This document shows positions 5,133-5,591 of a stretch of DNA of 5,591 nt, one piece after another. A model generated the notes under the pieces. That model saw only the letters and a list, made by a program, of their open reading frames with translations, ran no database searches and had not been told where the DNA came from. Positions within the stretch are counted from its first letter, which is position 1. Each line of letters begins with the position of its first letter. A program made the translations under genes and the position numbers. The stretch comes from Desulfuromonadales bacterium (lineage in GTDB: Bacteria > Desulfobacterota > Desulfuromonadia > Desulfuromonadales > BM103). The stretch covers positions 1 through 5,591 of the forward strand of contig JAOUDB010000192.1 of assembly GCA_029859485.1 (NCBI GenBank), in the 5' to 3' direction.

Positions 5133-5212
5133 ATAGTTTTAGCTACCTAAATGTCTCTATCAACAATAGGCTGTTTTCCTCTCATATGTTGTGACATTTA
5201 AGAAACCAGCCA
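5093..5212 (-). repeat. Interspersed repeat copy R5 (right hairpin decayed)
   Basis: The left hairpin (5105-5132) has the same interior as R4 (CACCAAGGATCG) and is followed by CCATAGTTTT, shared with R1 and R4. The core is shorter: CCTAAATGTCTCTATCAA replaces the longer block and the GCTTACTGAA motif is missing, as in R3. TGTTTTCCTCTC and GTGACATTTAAGAAACCA match the family's right half. The second hairpin is reduced to CCAGCCA. R3 and R5 therefore look like one subfamily, and R1, R2 and R4 another. Confidence 0.8.
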
Positions 5213-5317
5213 TCCTGATATTTGTAAGTAACGACCTTCTAGGGGGACTCTTTTTTTACCTACGGTGCTGTTACGGTCCGAAGATCATGTTATGCAAGAA
5301 ATTAATGTGCGCCAACC

Positions 5318-5590
5318 TCAATCGAGGCGATGCAAGCCATGCTTTTTGGCCTGAACCTTGGCCATCTGGAATTCACTTCGACTCAGCCTACGATCCAGGG
5401 GTTGGAATTCACTGGCCCGGTAACAGGGCCGGTATTGATCCATAAGATTGAGGTAGGTATTAGGGGAGATTTCCCGAGCAATGAACGCGAGAATCTGGTC
5501 GGTACCGGCTGAATTTTCAGGAAGCACCAAGTGGCGGATCAGCATCCCACGCTGGGCAATGCCTTGCTCATCCAAAACCAGTTCGTTCAC
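5318..5590 (-). CDS. Radical SAM protein, PflX-like (COG1313), C-terminal part
   Basis: The window holds only the last 90 codons; the gene continues beyond the right edge, so the apparent first codon (GTG at 5590) is not necessarily the start. Recognisable family segments are RGMLIRHLVLP (14-24), ISPNTYLNLMDQYRP (41-55), LDRRLS (65-70) and the ending GLHRLD. From memory these match the C-terminus of putative pyruvate-formate-lyase-activating-enzyme homologues of COG1313, which carry an N-terminal CxxxCxxC iron-sulfur cluster site. That site would lie outside the window, so catalysis cannot be checked here. The substrate of this family is not established, and I would not call it a true PFL activase. 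Repeat R5 lies 106 nt beyond its stop. Confidence 0.88.
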   Translation of the reverse strand: MNELVLDEQGIAQRGMLIRHLVLPENSAGTDQILAFIAREISPNTYLNLMDQYRPCYRASEFQPLDRRLSRSEFQMAKVQAKKHGLHRLD

Positions 5591-5591
5591 T

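Noticed and set aside
92..5212. CRISPR array as an explanation for the regular repeats.
   Set aside because: Copies are 110-150 bp, divergent, hundreds to thousands of bases apart and separated by genes; no spacer structure or cas gene is seen.

Overview
This 5.6-kb window is bacterial and gene-poor: compact genes are separated by long AT-rich spacers. The clearest gene is a complete acetolactate synthase large subunit (ilvB, minus strand). Around it are a membrane-anchored OB-fold protein, a small DUF3012-type exported protein, a DUF1059-type Cys/His protein, an unrecognised 56-residue ORF on the plus strand, and the C-terminal end of a PflX-like radical SAM protein (COG1313) running off the right edge. 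A DUF3012 relative suggests a Gram-negative organism. The ilvB sequence, with a lysine-rich insert before the C-terminal YPDF segment, does not fix a phylum. Coding DNA in ilvB looks clearly more GC-rich than the spacers.

Layout: 1-286 spacer with repeat copy R1; 287-745 OB-fold protein (-); 746-1060 spacer with R2; 1061-1267 DUF3012-like protein (-); 1268-1480 spacer; 1481-3355 ilvB (-); 3356-3922 spacer with R3, a long inverted repeat and two REP-like hairpins; 3923-4093 small ORF (+); 4094-4718 spacer with a MITE-like nested inverted repeat and R4; 4719-4919 DUF1059-like protein (-); 4920-5317 spacer with two hairpins and R5; 5318 to the end radical SAM C-terminus (-).

The most notable feature is not a gene. 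Five copies (R1-R5) of a 110-150 bp interspersed repeat, all in the same orientation, occupy most of the intergenic spacers. Each copy starts with a GGCCAC...GTGGCC hairpin, and R1 and R2 also end with one. The core carries conserved blocks such as GCTTACTGAA, CTCTATCA and TAAGAAG. Read on the minus strand, the strand of nearly all the genes, the left hairpin runs into a T-rich tract in several copies. Four copies lie 3' of a minus-strand gene, so the family could act as mobile or portable transcription terminators. It does not obviously match a repeat class I know by name.

The genes do not form an evident operon or pathway. ilvB stands alone here, without ilvN or ilvC, and the small genes look like independent units separated by repeats.
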